This document shows positions 7,826 to 16,735 of a stretch of 36,271 nucleotides of DNA, piece after piece. The position numbers and the translations under genes are program-made. This DNA is from Candidatus Jettenia ecosi (GTDB lineage: Bacteria > Planctomycetota > Brocadiia > Brocadiales > Brocadiaceae): contig SULG01000029.1 of NCBI GenBank assembly GCA_005524015.1, positions 1-36,271 of the forward strand. The letters run 5' to 3'. Every line of letters begins with the position of its first letter. The first letter of the stretch is position 1. The notes beneath the pieces are model-generated. The model saw only the letters and a list, made by a program, of their open reading frames with translations. It made no database searches and had not been told where the DNA came from.

Positions 7826-8803
7826 CTACAAAAAGAACACACGGAACTTTATTGCTCCATAGGCACGCCAGAAAACAGCAAGAAATGGTATCATAACCGA
7901 TGTAACTGCCATCTCAGCTCTATGGATAAAAGAGCGAGATGTTTTCCGTACCCGTTTAAAAAAAAATCTCCCTGTCATCAGCATCCAAACACCCAGTAAA
8001 CCCACGGTCACATACTCTAAGTTGTATAGAACACTAAAAGGAAGAAGGATTGAGGCACAAACAATACTATAATAATCCCACGGCGGTAATTGCTGTATGC
8101 GCTGGCGATACAACACCGGATGTTTCTTGTAGAGTAATGCATTAAACATACATTTTTTGTGTTCCCGAAGACTAATCCCCCATGGCGCATACCTTACCGG
8201 GTGGATAACTACTGCCTCTCTGGCATACACCAGCTTTACATTTTTTTTTAGTAAGGTAAAAAACAAATCGGCATCCTCTCTCCATGCGGCAGTAAATTTT
8301 TCATCAAATCCCCCCGCCAGGCGCATTACATCCCGCAGGTAAAAACAGTTTGCGGTAACAAATTCAGAGTGTTCAAGCCTGGAAACAGTATATTCATAAT
8401 CGGTAGGAACGGGCGGAACCGGAACGATAATTTTCCCCGATACACCTACTACTCCTTTCGCAAAAGCAGCTACTCCAGCCTTGAGCCATGTTGGTGAAGG
8501 AATACAATCATCATCAGTAAAAGCAACGATATCGCCGGTTGCAGCCCGCCAGCCACAATTTCTGGCGGCGGCAGGACCATGGGTATTTCCGGCAGGAATA
8601 TAGCGAAGGGAGGGGAAACCTCTTCGGGTTTTTTCTCTTTCACTTTCAACAAGATTCCGGGTTTCCTGTCTCCGGGCATCGTCCACAACAATAATTTCAT
8701 AGGAAGAAGGTTCATATTCCTGAGCAAAAAGGCTTGTCAGACAACGCTGCAATAATTCATCCCGTCTGAATGTCGGTAGTATAACAGAAACAGAGATAGT
8801 CAT
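7826..8803 (-). CDS. Family 2 glycosyltransferase
   Basis: This is a GT-A fold glycosyltransferase of 325 residues when started at the ATG at 8803. The frame is open to 8875, but 8803 gives an exact ATGA overlap with the carbamoyltransferase stop and begins directly with the family core. Motifs are SVILPTFRRDELL (5-17), the nucleotide-binding IIVVDDARR (37-45), the metal-binding FTDDDC (95-100) and GGFDEKF then WREDADLFF (174-182) near the catalytic base. Two hydrophobic segments near the C terminus (about 235-270 and 290-325) suggest membrane attachment. The coupled carbamoyltransferase suggests both act on the same surface glycan or exported metabolite. The sugar is not predictable. Confidence 0.9.
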   Translation of the reverse strand: MTISVSVILPTFRRDELLQRCLTSLFAQEYEPSSYEIIVVDDARRQETRNLVESEREKTRRGFPSLRYIPAGNTHGPAAARNCGWRAATGDIVAFTDDDCIPSPTWLKAGVAAFAKGVVGVSGKIIVPVPPVPTDYEYTVSRLEHSEFVTANCFYLRDVMRLAGGFDEKFTAAWREDADLFFTLLKKNVKLVYAREAVVIHPVRYAPWGISLREHKKCMFNALLYKKHPVLYRQRIQQLPPWDYYSIVCASILLPFSVLYNLEYVTVGLLGVWMLMTGRFFFKRVRKTSRSFIHRAEMAVTSVMIPFLAVFWRAYGAIKFRVFFL

Positions 8804-10539
8804 TTTCTTTCCTTTGGTTTCTCCAGCAAATATGAGCCGATAACCAGGGCATCCAGTGGCGAAGTCCAAAAACATTCTACGGCATCACGTGGAGTGCATA
8901 CAATTGGCTTGCCACGGGTATTAAATGATGTATTAATCAGGATAGGCACTCCCGTATGCATTTTAAATGCATGGATAAGATCGTAATACGCCGGGTTGTA
9001 TTCCCGCTTAATCGTCTGAATACGAGCAGATCCGTCAATATGGCACACGGCAGGTATGAGATCCGCCTTCTCAGGCCGTACACTGTGCACAAAGGTCATA
9101 AAGGGAGAGATTCCTGCGTTGATAAACCAGTTTGATGCCTCTTCCTCAAGTACTACAGGTGCAACAGGCCTGAAATCTTCCCTGTCCTTTATCTCATTCA
9201 GGCGGGCTTGCATACATGCCTTCATGGGCGAAGCTATGATTGAACGGGCGCCAAGGGCTCTTGGTCCAAATTCCATCCTCCCCTGAAACCAGCCAATCAC
9301 CTTATCCTGAATAAGCAGAGCCGTGGCTTCTTCTGCAATATTTGATAATTTGCGGTGGTGAAGTTTCGACCAGGAGAGAAATTCCTTAATCTCATAGTCA
9401 CTGTAGCATGGACCGAGATAGGTATGTTCCATACTATAATCTCTTTTACCCTGGAACTTTTTCCTCATGAGTGCATCTGTCCATAATGCTGCGCCAAGGG
9501 CTGTGCCTGCATCGCCGGCAGCTGGTTGGACCCACACATGTTTAAAAGGCCCTCTATCACGCAGGTAAGCATTCATTACACAATTGAGGGCTACACCTCC
9601 GGCCATGCACAGGTTATCTTCGCCGGTTTTCTTCTGCAACCAATGAACAATATGTAATACCGTTTCTTCAAGAACTGTCTGAAGAGAATTTGCAATATCA
9701 TAATGATACTGATGAAGTGGTCCTCCCCGCTTTCTCGCCGGTCCAAGAAGTTTCTCTAAAGATGGCTGCGCAATCGTATATTGACCGTGATCTTTAACCT
9801 GTATGATGTTACGAAATTCATCTGCGTAAACCGGCTTACCGTATGATGCAAGCGCCATGACCTTGTATTCATCGGAGGAGTGTTGGAAACCGAGGTATGT
9901 TGTCATCTGTTCGTAAAAAAGACCGAGCGAATGAGGCATAGTAACTTCTCCCAAACGCTCAAGTCTGCAATCGGCGCCAAGACTATAACTGGTTGTTGTC
10001 TTTTCTCCTCTTCCATCGAGTGTTAGCACGGCTGCGCTACGAAAAGGCGATGCAAAAAAAGCGCTTGCGGCATGCGCGGTGTGATGATCTATAAAATGCC
10101 ATGTATACGGCCCATCGATACGAGCTTTTCTAAAACGCTCTTTCAAATGATAAGGAACTCCATCCACAAGCTGACGGGGAGCATTTATAATTGACGAGAT
10201 AAAAAGAGGGTCCCACGGAGATTCCCATGATTCAGATACCTTATGTGCGCTCGGTTCGAGCGGTAAGGTTATTACTGTATCTCTGCCGTCTTCTTTCAGC
10301 AGCAGAAACGGGTTGTACGAATACGCAATATGATCCACTTCTGAGAGGATAAGTCTTGCCTCTTTCAGGCAATAATCAATTGCATGAAAGGGAAGTTCGT
10401 ATGTTGAAAATGGAATCGGACGTTTTCCATGTTTTATTCCGGTAAACCGTTCCTCCTCAGATGCAGCTATAACTTTTCCATTTTTAACAAGACATGCTGC
10501 AGAATCGTGATACGCAGCATTAATTCCGAGGGTATACAT
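8800..10539 (-). CDS. NodU/CmcH family carbamoyltransferase
   Basis: This 579-residue protein transfers a carbamoyl group from carbamoyl phosphate to a hydroxyl of a sugar or metabolite. The N-terminal Kae1/YrdC-linked half has GINAAYHDSAACLVKNG, SEEERFTGIKHGK, HHTAHAASAFFASPF and LTLDGRGE. Later come GGVALNCVMN, QPAAGDAGTALGAAL and GWFQGRMEFGPRALGARS. The C-terminal domain has REDFRPVAPVVLEE and NTSFNTRGKPIV. All are family hallmarks, and the length is typical. The ribosome binding site GAGGAG is well placed. It overlaps the GT2 start as ATGA, so the two are translationally coupled. It is separated from the GT9 operon by a MITE-like insertion, so the two may once have been one unit. Confidence 0.93.
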   Translation of the reverse strand: MYTLGINAAYHDSAACLVKNGKVIAASEEERFTGIKHGKRPIPFSTYELPFHAIDYCLKEARLILSEVDHIAYSYNPFLLLKEDGRDTVITLPLEPSAHKVSESWESPWDPLFISSIINAPRQLVDGVPYHLKERFRKARIDGPYTWHFIDHHTAHAASAFFASPFRSAAVLTLDGRGEKTTTSYSLGADCRLERLGEVTMPHSLGLFYEQMTTYLGFQHSSDEYKVMALASYGKPVYADEFRNIIQVKDHGQYTIAQPSLEKLLGPARKRGGPLHQYHYDIANSLQTVLEETVLHIVHWLQKKTGEDNLCMAGGVALNCVMNAYLRDRGPFKHVWVQPAAGDAGTALGAALWTDALMRKKFQGKRDYSMEHTYLGPCYSDYEIKEFLSWSKLHHRKLSNIAEEATALLIQDKVIGWFQGRMEFGPRALGARSIIASPMKACMQARLNEIKDREDFRPVAPVVLEEEASNWFINAGISPFMTFVHSVRPEKADLIPAVCHIDGSARIQTIKREYNPAYYDLIHAFKMHTGVPILINTSFNTRGKPIVCTPRDAVECFWTSPLDALVIGSYLLEKPKERK

Positions 10540-10692
10540 GAATGAATTCTCCTCTCTTCTTATATCAATAACAAGCAGGACAAGGCTTTATCCTTGCCGC
10601 CCTGCATGTTTTCTCCAGGATGTTTGCCGAAATTCATCTGCCATCAAAATAATCCCGATTAACAACCCTGTAATACCCCCCGGGATTGCCTA

Positions 10693-10930
10693 TATGCATC
10701 AAGCTAACCCGTAATCCCCCTTGATCCCCCTTTAAAAAAGGGGGAAATTTCTCGTTCCTCCCTTTCTAAAGGGAAACTTCTTTCTTTTCCCCCTTTCTAA
10801 ACTTATCCTTCTTTCCCCCCTTTTTTAAAGGGGGGTTAGGGGGGATTAGAGTGGAACTTGGACGCACATTGTTCTTTCTCCAAGGAGATACCTACTTTTT
10901 TATGGAACACTATTCTTAGCTTGATGCATA
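10693..10930. mobile_element. 238-bp MITE-like element with perfect 15-bp terminal inverted repeats
   Basis: TATGCATCAAGCTAA (10693-10707) is perfectly inverted at 10916-10930. The interior consists of CCCCTTTAAAAAAGGGG palindromes and a right portion (TATGGAACACTATTC) shared with 1749-2276. It is non-coding. Its right end enters the GT9 reading frame and supplies that gene's last ten codons and stop. Confidence 0.75.
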
Positions 10931-12018
10931 TGCCGTGATTGCCAGGCTCCTTCTCTCAATAATTCACAGGCAGCGCTTACCACAGCATCTGGAGATAATA
11001 ATCTTAAACAATTATGATGCGCTTTCGGACAAATGCTCTTGTAGCAGTATTTGCAGGGCACATCGTGAAACAACACATGATGAGGAACTTTCCATGGTGT
11101 ATGCTGTGGATTCGTGAGTGCATACAAGTCAACCACAGGCACACCTAATGCAGAAGCCACATGTACGGGCGCTGTGTTATTTGAAATTAAGAGAGACGAA
11201 CATGATATCAGCGCCGAAAGCTCACTAAAATTCAGTTTACCAGCAAGGGAATACGAGGGCACACCAATCATGTTTTGAATAGTATGAACAAGCTCCTGTT
11301 CTGTTTCTGATCCCGTCAGAATAAGCAGAGAACCCGTTTCTTTGACAAAACACCGGGCAACGGCAGCAAAATTTTCGGGTGGATATCTGCGTGATGGAGC
11401 GCTGGCGCCGGTATGCATTACTACCCATGGCCGTTTTCTCTCTCTGTTTATTTCCCTGAGAATGGTGAGAACCTTAGCCCGCGCCTGGAATGGCACGGAA
11501 AGGGAGATCCGTTCATCGGCGGTATGGCAGCCAATTGCTGCAACGAGATCAAGCTGACGCCGGACCTCATGACGGGTATATTGTTTCGGTTCGGGATCAG
11601 GCAGCCAATGCGTAAGAAGCTGATAAGGATTCTCATGGCAATAGGCGAGACGGAGCGGGATATCTGCCAGATAACATAAGAAAGCCGATGGCAGCGGGTT
11701 TTGGGTATATACCGTAAAGATAATCGCAGCATCAAACCTGCCCTGTCTCAAACACTCAACCATGGTGTATTCAAATTTGCTGTTGTGAACCGGAGCCGTA
11801 GCTTTTATCCAGGGTGCATCGTATATAATGACATTGTCTATCTCAGGAATCAACCCCGATAATTTTGCGCCTGATGAAGAAGCCAGAAGCGTGATTTTAC
11901 GCCCGGCGCAAGATTCCTTAAGAGCGCGAATTGCCGGGGTTGTCATAAGCACATCCCCAATATTATCGAGCCTTACACAGAGAACGTTTTTACAAGTATC
12001 CCAGTCATGTGGAATCAT
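10900..12018 (-). CDS. Family 9 glycosyltransferase (heptosyltransferase-like), 3' end altered by repeat
   Basis: This 372-residue GT-B enzyme of the ADP-heptose:LPS heptosyltransferase family has an N-terminal VLCVRLDNIGDVLMTTPAIRAL (12-33) and the donor-domain VMHTGASAPSRRYP and LLILTGSETE. It also has SLAGKLNFSELSALI, NNTAPVHVASALGVPVVDLY and a late Cys-rich CKYCYKSICPKAHHNCL. It begins 6 bases after the GmhB-like gene, which fits heptose use in lipopolysaccharide or glycoprotein glycans. The last residues (HMHQAKNSVP) are encoded by the MITE end, so the natural C terminus has been replaced. The loss is likely small because the conserved core is complete. Confidence 0.92.
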   Translation of the reverse strand: MIPHDWDTCKNVLCVRLDNIGDVLMTTPAIRALKESCAGRKITLLASSSGAKLSGLIPEIDNVIIYDAPWIKATAPVHNSKFEYTMVECLRQGRFDAAIIFTVYTQNPLPSAFLCYLADIPLRLAYCHENPYQLLTHWLPDPEPKQYTRHEVRRQLDLVAAIGCHTADERISLSVPFQARAKVLTILREINRERKRPWVVMHTGASAPSRRYPPENFAAVARCFVKETGSLLILTGSETEQELVHTIQNMIGVPSYSLAGKLNFSELSALISCSSLLISNNTAPVHVASALGVPVVDLYALTNPQHTPWKVPHHVLFHDVPCKYCYKSICPKAHHNCLRLLSPDAVVSAACELLREGAWQSRHMHQAKNSVP

Positions 12019-12024
12019 AACCTT

Positions 12025-12600
12025 TTATCTATTCATCATAATTCTTCTATCAATGAGTGTTATCAAATGTGCAGCTTCTAAAAGATTTCCCATAATATAA
12101 TGCGGCATTCGATTGGGAGAGAGTACCCATTCTGTCTCATTGCCGTTATCTATAAGAACGGTCTTACATCCTGCACGGCGTCCTGCTTCAACATCGTTCA
12201 GGATATCGCCAATAAACCAGGATTGTTTAAGATCTATGTTCAGCTCATGAGCTGCCATGAATAGTAGCCCTGGTGCAGGTTTCCGGCAGGAACATACCAT
12301 AGCATAATCAGGTATCCCATCGGGAAGATGAGGACAATAATAAAATCCCGCAAGCGACACGCCAAACTCAGCCATACAATGACGGATACGTATTTCTACG
12401 TTGCGCAAATCTCCTTCCGAAAAGTAGCCACGGGCTATCCCTGATTGGTTCGTAATTATCACTAACCTGTACCCGGCAACATCAAGAAGTTGTAAGGCAT
12501 CCCTGGCGCCTGGCACAAACCGTATGTGACGATGGTCAATATTATACGGCACATCCTCTATAATAGTACCGTCTTTATCCAGGAAAACAGCTTGTGTCAT
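12025..12600 (-). CDS. gmhB: D-glycero-D-manno-heptose 1,7-bisphosphate phosphatase-like HAD protein
   Basis: This 191-residue HAD phosphatase of the GmhB/histidinol-phosphatase type has motif I FLDKDGTIIEDVPY (6-19) and ITNQSGIARGYF. Its zinc loop reads YYCPHLPDG followed by VCSCRKPAPG (Cys-x-His then Cys-x-Cys), and motif IV is WFIGDILNDVEAGRRAG. Zinc ligands and catalytic Asp residues are present, and the length is as expected. It lies 8 bases after the SDR and 6 before a GT9 heptosyltransferase-like gene, which supports heptose precursor synthesis over histidine biosynthesis. It is cytoplasmic. The exact anomer preference cannot be read from the sequence. Confidence 0.9.
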   Translation of the reverse strand: MTQAVFLDKDGTIIEDVPYNIDHRHIRFVPGARDALQLLDVAGYRLVIITNQSGIARGYFSEGDLRNVEIRIRHCMAEFGVSLAGFYYCPHLPDGIPDYAMVCSCRKPAPGLLFMAAHELNIDLKQSWFIGDILNDVEAGRRAGCKTVLIDNGNETEWVLSPNRMPHYIMGNLLEAAHLITLIDRRIMMNR

Positions 12601-12608
12601 ATTGAATA

Positions 12609-13334
12609 TTAAGGCCAGGATGTCTCACGCATGGGAAGGACCATTACCTCCGGTATAACCGTCTCGTCAGGCAGCATCAGCACAAATTTAATAGTCTCTG
12701 CAACGTTTTTTGGCTCCTGAAGGGTATTCAAATCTATATCGGGAAATCTCTCCAGAAGAAACGGTGTGCGCATCCCGCCACTTATTACCGCTATCACTTT
12801 GATATTTTGCTTTCTGGCCTCTACATGAAGTGCATGGCTAAAGCCGAGAAGCCCCCATTTACTTGCATGGTATGCAGACGCATTCGCCCACGTTCTTTTT
12901 GCTGCAGTAGATACAATATTTACGATATAGCCTCTGCCACGCTGTTTCATAGCACTCAATGCGTATTTTGACATAAGAAACGGACCGCGTAAGTTTACCT
13001 GAATGATACGATCCCAATCAGCAACAGAGATTTCATCGACAGGCAGTGTTACATCAATTCCTGCATTATTAATGAGTATATCGAGATGCCCGTATCTTGC
13101 TACTACCTGGTTTACGGCATCTTCTGCCTGTTGTTCATTACCAACGTCAAGCGGCAAAGCCATAGATTCAATACTCTTTATTCTCAAGTCGTCAGCTACC
13201 TTTTTAACAAGTTCTTCCCTGATATCAGTCAGAACTACGTTAGCGCCTGATTCTCCCAACATGCGGCATATGGCTTCGCCAAGCCCCCGCCCTCCCCCGG
13301 TAACTAAAGCCACATTTCCCTTTAATTCATTCAT
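12609..13334 (-). CDS. SDR family NAD(P)-dependent oxidoreductase
   Basis: This 241-residue classical short-chain dehydrogenase has the cofactor loop VTGGGRGLGEA (12-22), VLTDIREE with an acidic residue after beta-2 that favours NAD(H), NNAGID (about 87-92), the catalytic Ser in NIVSTAAKR and YHASKWG (YxxxK). The substrate loop is ISGGMRTPF. A ribosome binding site AAGGAGAAGGG precedes a cluster of overlapping ATGs; the ATG at 13334 is the in-frame one. It is first gene of a tight SDR-gmhB-GT9 operon, so a role in making or editing a nucleotide sugar or glycan precursor is likely. The specific substrate is unknown. Confidence 0.92.
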   Translation of the reverse strand: MNELKGNVALVTGGGRGLGEAICRMLGESGANVVLTDIREELVKKVADDLRIKSIESMALPLDVGNEQQAEDAVNQVVARYGHLDILINNAGIDVTLPVDEISVADWDRIIQVNLRGPFLMSKYALSAMKQRGRGYIVNIVSTAAKRTWANASAYHASKWGLLGFSHALHVEARKQNIKVIAVISGGMRTPFLLERFPDIDLNTLQEPKNVAETIKFVLMLPDETVIPEVMVLPMRETSWP

Positions 13335-13456
13335 TCATTTTTCCCTTCTCCTTTTGCGTTCATAAAGGTAACATCTTCAAAAATTCTGAACAGGAAGTAT
13401 ATATGCAATTTAATTGCCACTTCTCACATTCCACATAAAAAATTTATACAAATAGC

Positions 13457-13688
13457 TATAGTATCCAAATGATGAAACCGAACATATCATCAACTGAAGA
13501 AGGATTACCCTGTCTGTCATTGCGAGGGTCTTTCCCGAAGCAATCTCTTCTAAAATATTCAAGGGATTGCTTCGGACACTACCCTCGCAATGACATGTTA
13601 AGAATCCTCTCCATTTCATACGCTTACCTATGAGCCAAAGACTCAACTTTCCCCACATTCTGTTCGGTTTCATCTGTTGGATGCTATA
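13457..13688. mobile_element. 232-bp MITE-like element (TATAGTATCCAA/GAAACCGAACA ends), copy 1
   Basis: The left end TATAGTATCCAAATGATGAA and right end TTCATCTGTTGGATGCTATA are imperfect inverted repeats. Inside each end is GAAACCGAACA/TGTTCGGTTTC. A second copy of the same 232-bp length lies at 31899-32130. Both carry a CATTGCGAGG hairpin in the same place. Reading frames across it (87 and 141 residues in the two copies) are repeat-derived. Confidence 0.75.
13515..13595. repeat. TGTCATTGCGAGG hairpin repeat, copy 2
   Basis: The same palindrome as at 5482, nested inside the 232-bp element. Confidence 0.8.
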
Positions 13689-13780
13689 AAAATCCTTAAT
13701 ACATAAGGTTGCGTTTTTTATCCGAATGAAAATGGAGAAAATACGTAGGACGACAAGGCTAAAGCCTTGCCCTACTTCTT

Positions 13781-13861
13781 AAGTACCTGAACATAAATAT
13801 TTGCATACTGAAAACCCCTGTATACAAAGATACAGGTACAAAAATTTGTGATCAGGTACTT
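13781..13861. mobile_element. 81-bp hairpin element (AAGTACCTGA ends), copy 1
   Basis: AAGTACCTGA (13781-13790) and TCAGGTACTT (13852-13861) are perfect inverted ends, and the arms continue to pair through TTTGCATAC/GTATACAAAG. An equally long copy in the opposite orientation is at 31644-31724, and a half copy is at 14167-14192. Confidence 0.75.
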
Positions 13862-13863
13862 AC

Positions 13864-14091
13864 CATGAAGATGATCTCTATTTCAAGCCCGAAGGGCTGT
13901 CATGATTATAGATAATGAATAACCGCAAAATTAATAACCCTGAAGGGGTGAAATACTTATCAGAAAACAACGGCAAATTCCCAGGCAATGACCGGTATAC
14001 ACGGGTTTTCCATGCCACCCCTTCGGGGTTCAAACCCTTTCTTCTGCTCTTTTGCTATAATCATACCATCCCTTCGGGATTATGAGACAAA
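13864..14091. repeat. CCCGAAGGG/CCCTTCGGG composite repeat, copy 1
   Basis: This block of about 228 bases is nearly identical to 31405-31631. It has CCCGAAGGGCTGTCATGATT at the left, CCCTGAAGGGGTGAAAT, CACCCCTTCGGGGTT, and ATCATACCATCCCTTCGGGA at the right. The units are shared with shorter copies at 1576, 18375 and 18905. Confidence 0.8.
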
Positions 14092-14415
14092 AACACCTTG
14101 ATACTCTGTCACACCGTTTCTTTGGATTCTGTCTTCTGAATTCTCTATTCTGTTGACAAAGAGAATGTACAAAAATTTGTGGTCAGGTACTTATTGATGT
14201 AAGAAAAATGGAGTTGTGAAAAACGTGACTTGTTACAAAAGTGTGACATTGCAAGAAGTGCATCATGTCACATGTTGCTCATATTCCTTCAAGACGGATC
14301 CTAAGAGTTTACGACATGCAGAACAGCTCTTCAGTACAAGAATGGGTCAAGCAAAGCGAAGGCAATATGTCATAAGATGAGTTGGGTTTCGTTTCTTAAT
14401 CTAAATTACTCAACT

Positions 14416-14654
14416 TATAGTATCCAATAGACGAGACCGAACATGGTGAAAGTAGAGTCTTGGTTTTATGCAGGTGTATAAAACGTACGGAATCCTTAAA
14501 CATGTCATTACGAGGGTAGAGACGCAAAATCTTGCATCTCTACTGAAGTAATCTCTGCCTTTGAGATTGCTTCGGAAAAGACCCTCACAATGGCAGGTGA
14601 GATAGTCTTTCTCCGGTAGATGAATATATTCGGTTTCGTCCTTGGGATACTATA
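14416..14654. mobile_element. TATAGTATCC MITE-like element, copy 3 (divergent)
   Basis: The left end TATAGTATCCAATAGACGAG and right end CGTCCTTGGGATACTATA are inverted repeats. Inside is a CATTACGAGGG hairpin (14503-14595), and inside that a GTAGAGACGC hairpin (14515-14541), giving three levels of nesting. Confidence 0.7.
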
Positions 14655-14724
14655 GCTTGCTTTCTATATGATGTGCACTGGAAATGTGAATGTAACGTAA
14701 CGGATGAGAGAAAAGATTGCCGGA

Positions 14725-16011
14725 CTAAACATGCGATACCTGTTCCCGGAGGTTGTTATAACGCACTCTTTCTTTGCTATCTCTGCACTCATTCTTCTTT
14801 TCTGGTACAATAGTGAAATTCCATTGCAAAGGTGTTCCCCGGAATTCGCCACTCAGTTCTGTCATTTCGTAATCTGGTATTCCCATCTCTATTTTGCGAT
14901 TATCCGTATCAAAAAGAGGTTTCTTTTTTGAAGTTTTCGATGCGGGAGAACTGATTACCTGGATAACGGTTTCAAAGTTTACCAGCGATTCTCCTTTCCG
15001 GTTCATACTGACAAAAGAAAACGTTTTATACTCTACATTACTCCATTTGCTTATCCCCGGAGGAGAATAACATACCGTGATACATTTCTGTATTTCATCA
15101 GATACTTTTTGTAAATAGTATCTCCATTCTTCACCATGAAGACCGTTATTTTCTGAGCCATTTATACAAATCATGATACTTTTTGCATGAGGATATTGTT
15201 TAGATTCAAAGAGAAACCACCATTCTTTAACACTCTCTGCGGTAAACTCTATCGCATCACGAGATACTTCAACAGTGGCCATTCCATTATTTTTCTGAAT
15301 ATCGTATGATCCAGAAACTGCTGTTTTGTTATCAGATAATGTGGAAAGACCGTGTCTATGCATTTGTTCTGAATGTCCTTTTGGGGATAATCTTTTATCA
15401 GAATTTTTAACTCTATCTCTTCGCTCTTTCTTTTTTATATCAACCGATATTACCGGATTTCCTTCACGAATATGCTTTTTTGCAAGGCTATTTATATACT
15501 GAAACTGATGCTCGCGCTCTTTACGCGAAATCCCTTTCCACATTTTTCCATTAAATTGTAAAGAATACTCCAACTCTTTAAGCCTTCTCTGGACGGTATC
15601 CTCACTTATAGAATACCCTAGCTCCTTTATTTGATCGCTGATCTGATACGTAGATTTCGTTGTCCATGTAAGTAAGCTTTTAGGATCATTTGCAGTTGTC
15701 TCGTTTACAATATTCTTTAGTATATGCAAAATTTCGGGATTCTTTTCTTCTACCTTTTTCCTTCCTCCTCCGGGTTGGCGGATTCTCCCCTCTTCGTACA
15801 ATGTCCCTGATGTCCCTTTTGATTTAAGCTCTTTTATCCCTCTTATTACCGTAGGTTTTGACAAACCAGTAATATCACATATTTTCTTGATTCCGCCGTG
15901 TCCAAGAAGCATAGCTTCTCTGGCAACAAACCACCGGGTTTGTGCCTCATTGAGCGTATTCAAAATCTTTAAGAAAATTTTTTCTTGTTCTTTGCCTGTT
16001 AACTTTATCAT
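14725..16011 (-). CDS. ISAzo13-type transposase with altered active site
   Basis: This 428-residue protein is of the ISAzo13 transposase type. The ATG at 16011 has AAAGGA upstream and is preferred over a TTG at 16032. The N-terminal helix-turn-helix region is KKICDITGLSKPTVIRGIKEL, followed by the linker RQPGGGRKK. The DDE core has ISVDIKKKE (first Asp present) and KWSNVEYKTFSFVSMN (Glu present). The second-Asp segment reads IMICINGSENNG where I recall ICADxGGSNG, so Asp appears replaced by Asn. The C-terminal TLQWNFTIVP-like end (PLQWNFTIVPEK) is family-typical. No clear terminal inverted repeats were found. It is probably an inactive relic, or possibly a retained DNA-binding protein. Confidence 0.85.
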   Translation of the reverse strand: MIKLTGKEQEKIFLKILNTLNEAQTRWFVAREAMLLGHGGIKKICDITGLSKPTVIRGIKELKSKGTSGTLYEEGRIRQPGGGRKKVEEKNPEILHILKNIVNETTANDPKSLLTWTTKSTYQISDQIKELGYSISEDTVQRRLKELEYSLQFNGKMWKGISRKEREHQFQYINSLAKKHIREGNPVISVDIKKKERRDRVKNSDKRLSPKGHSEQMHRHGLSTLSDNKTAVSGSYDIQKNNGMATVEVSRDAIEFTAESVKEWWFLFESKQYPHAKSIMICINGSENNGLHGEEWRYYLQKVSDEIQKCITVCYSPPGISKWSNVEYKTFSFVSMNRKGESLVNFETVIQVISSPASKTSKKKPLFDTDNRKIEMGIPDYEMTELSGEFRGTPLQWNFTIVPEKKNECRDSKERVRYNNLREQVSHV

Positions 16012-16735
16012 AATTCTTTCGTTTCCTTTCAAAAAAACATCTTTCTCATAAATTATGAAGTCTAACTATAGATTTATTAGCAATATACTTACCAAAAAAT
16101 TTTTTCCGGAGAAACTTATCGTAAGAATAAAATTAAAACATAAGTAACTGGAATTTAAGAATATACAGAGTATCTGGTAAGCTGGATTATACCATATGTT
16201 TTATTTCTTTAGGATAAGGTAATTTATATCTTCTGTATGAATACAGATACAGTGGTCACACATTATCACCTAAAAAATTATGGCTTAAGTTCTTATAGCA
16301 TATTTTACATGACCACAAAAACATACAATGAGTAGGCAATTACATGCACGATAACGTAAGATTTGGAGATTATTCCGGGTGGAATGAGGATTCCCCCGCT
16401 CGTGAAAAATGATGTGAAAATTACGAAAAGGAGGTATATTGATTGGAATTGTGAGTTTTGTATAACTTCAAACTGAAGTACAATTTCATTAAGTTAAGCA
16501 TTTTTATTAAGGGAATGGTAAAAATGCTAAGAGGCTGTCTGCAAAGTGCATATTCATGTTTAGAATTTATCCCTTTGGTGGATTCGCTTCGCTTAATCCG
16601 TTACTCGCTCCTCAATCATTCGGTAGGGTGGATTAAACGAAGTGAATCCACCATTGCATCGTAATGACATTAGAATGAAGTATGCATCAATCTTGAAGTA
16701 AGCGCATTCTTACCTGGTAGTATTATTGGTTTTTT
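16012..16735. other. Intergenic region upstream of the transposase
   Basis: No gene is supported. 16012-16500 is AT-rich with nothing I recognise. 16575-16652 carries an inverted repeat, GGTGGATTCGCTTCGCTTAA against TTAAACGAAGTGAATCCACC, with AGGGTGGATT in the loop side. This is a palindromic type widespread among bacteria. Confidence 0.6.
16575..16652. repeat. GGTGGATTCGCTTCG inverted repeat
   Basis: The two arms pair over about 20 bases with few mismatches. It is non-coding, although a short 68-codon frame runs through it. Confidence 0.65.

Larger units (their letters stand above)
13335..14724. other. 1.4-kb array of nested palindromic repeats
   Basis: No intact gene is seen. Elements in order: a TATAGTATCCAA-ended element (13457-13688) with a CATTGCGAGG hairpin inside, a GTAGG-CAAGGCTAAAGCCTTG hairpin (13744-13775), an 81-bp hairpin (13781-13861), a CCCGAAGGG repeat (13864-14091), half of another 81-bp hairpin (14167-14192) and a third TATAGTATCC element (14416-14654). 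Confidence 0.8.

Noticed and set aside
14240-14382. Short frame ending DPKSLRHAEQLFSTRMGQAK...
   Set aside because: It looks slightly protein-like but has no recognised family, start or neighbours. It could be a transposase scrap, but the evidence is insufficient.
16458-16664. 68-codon frame on the plus strand
   Set aside because: Half of it is a known-type GGTGGATTCGC palindrome and the rest is AT-rich with no family match.
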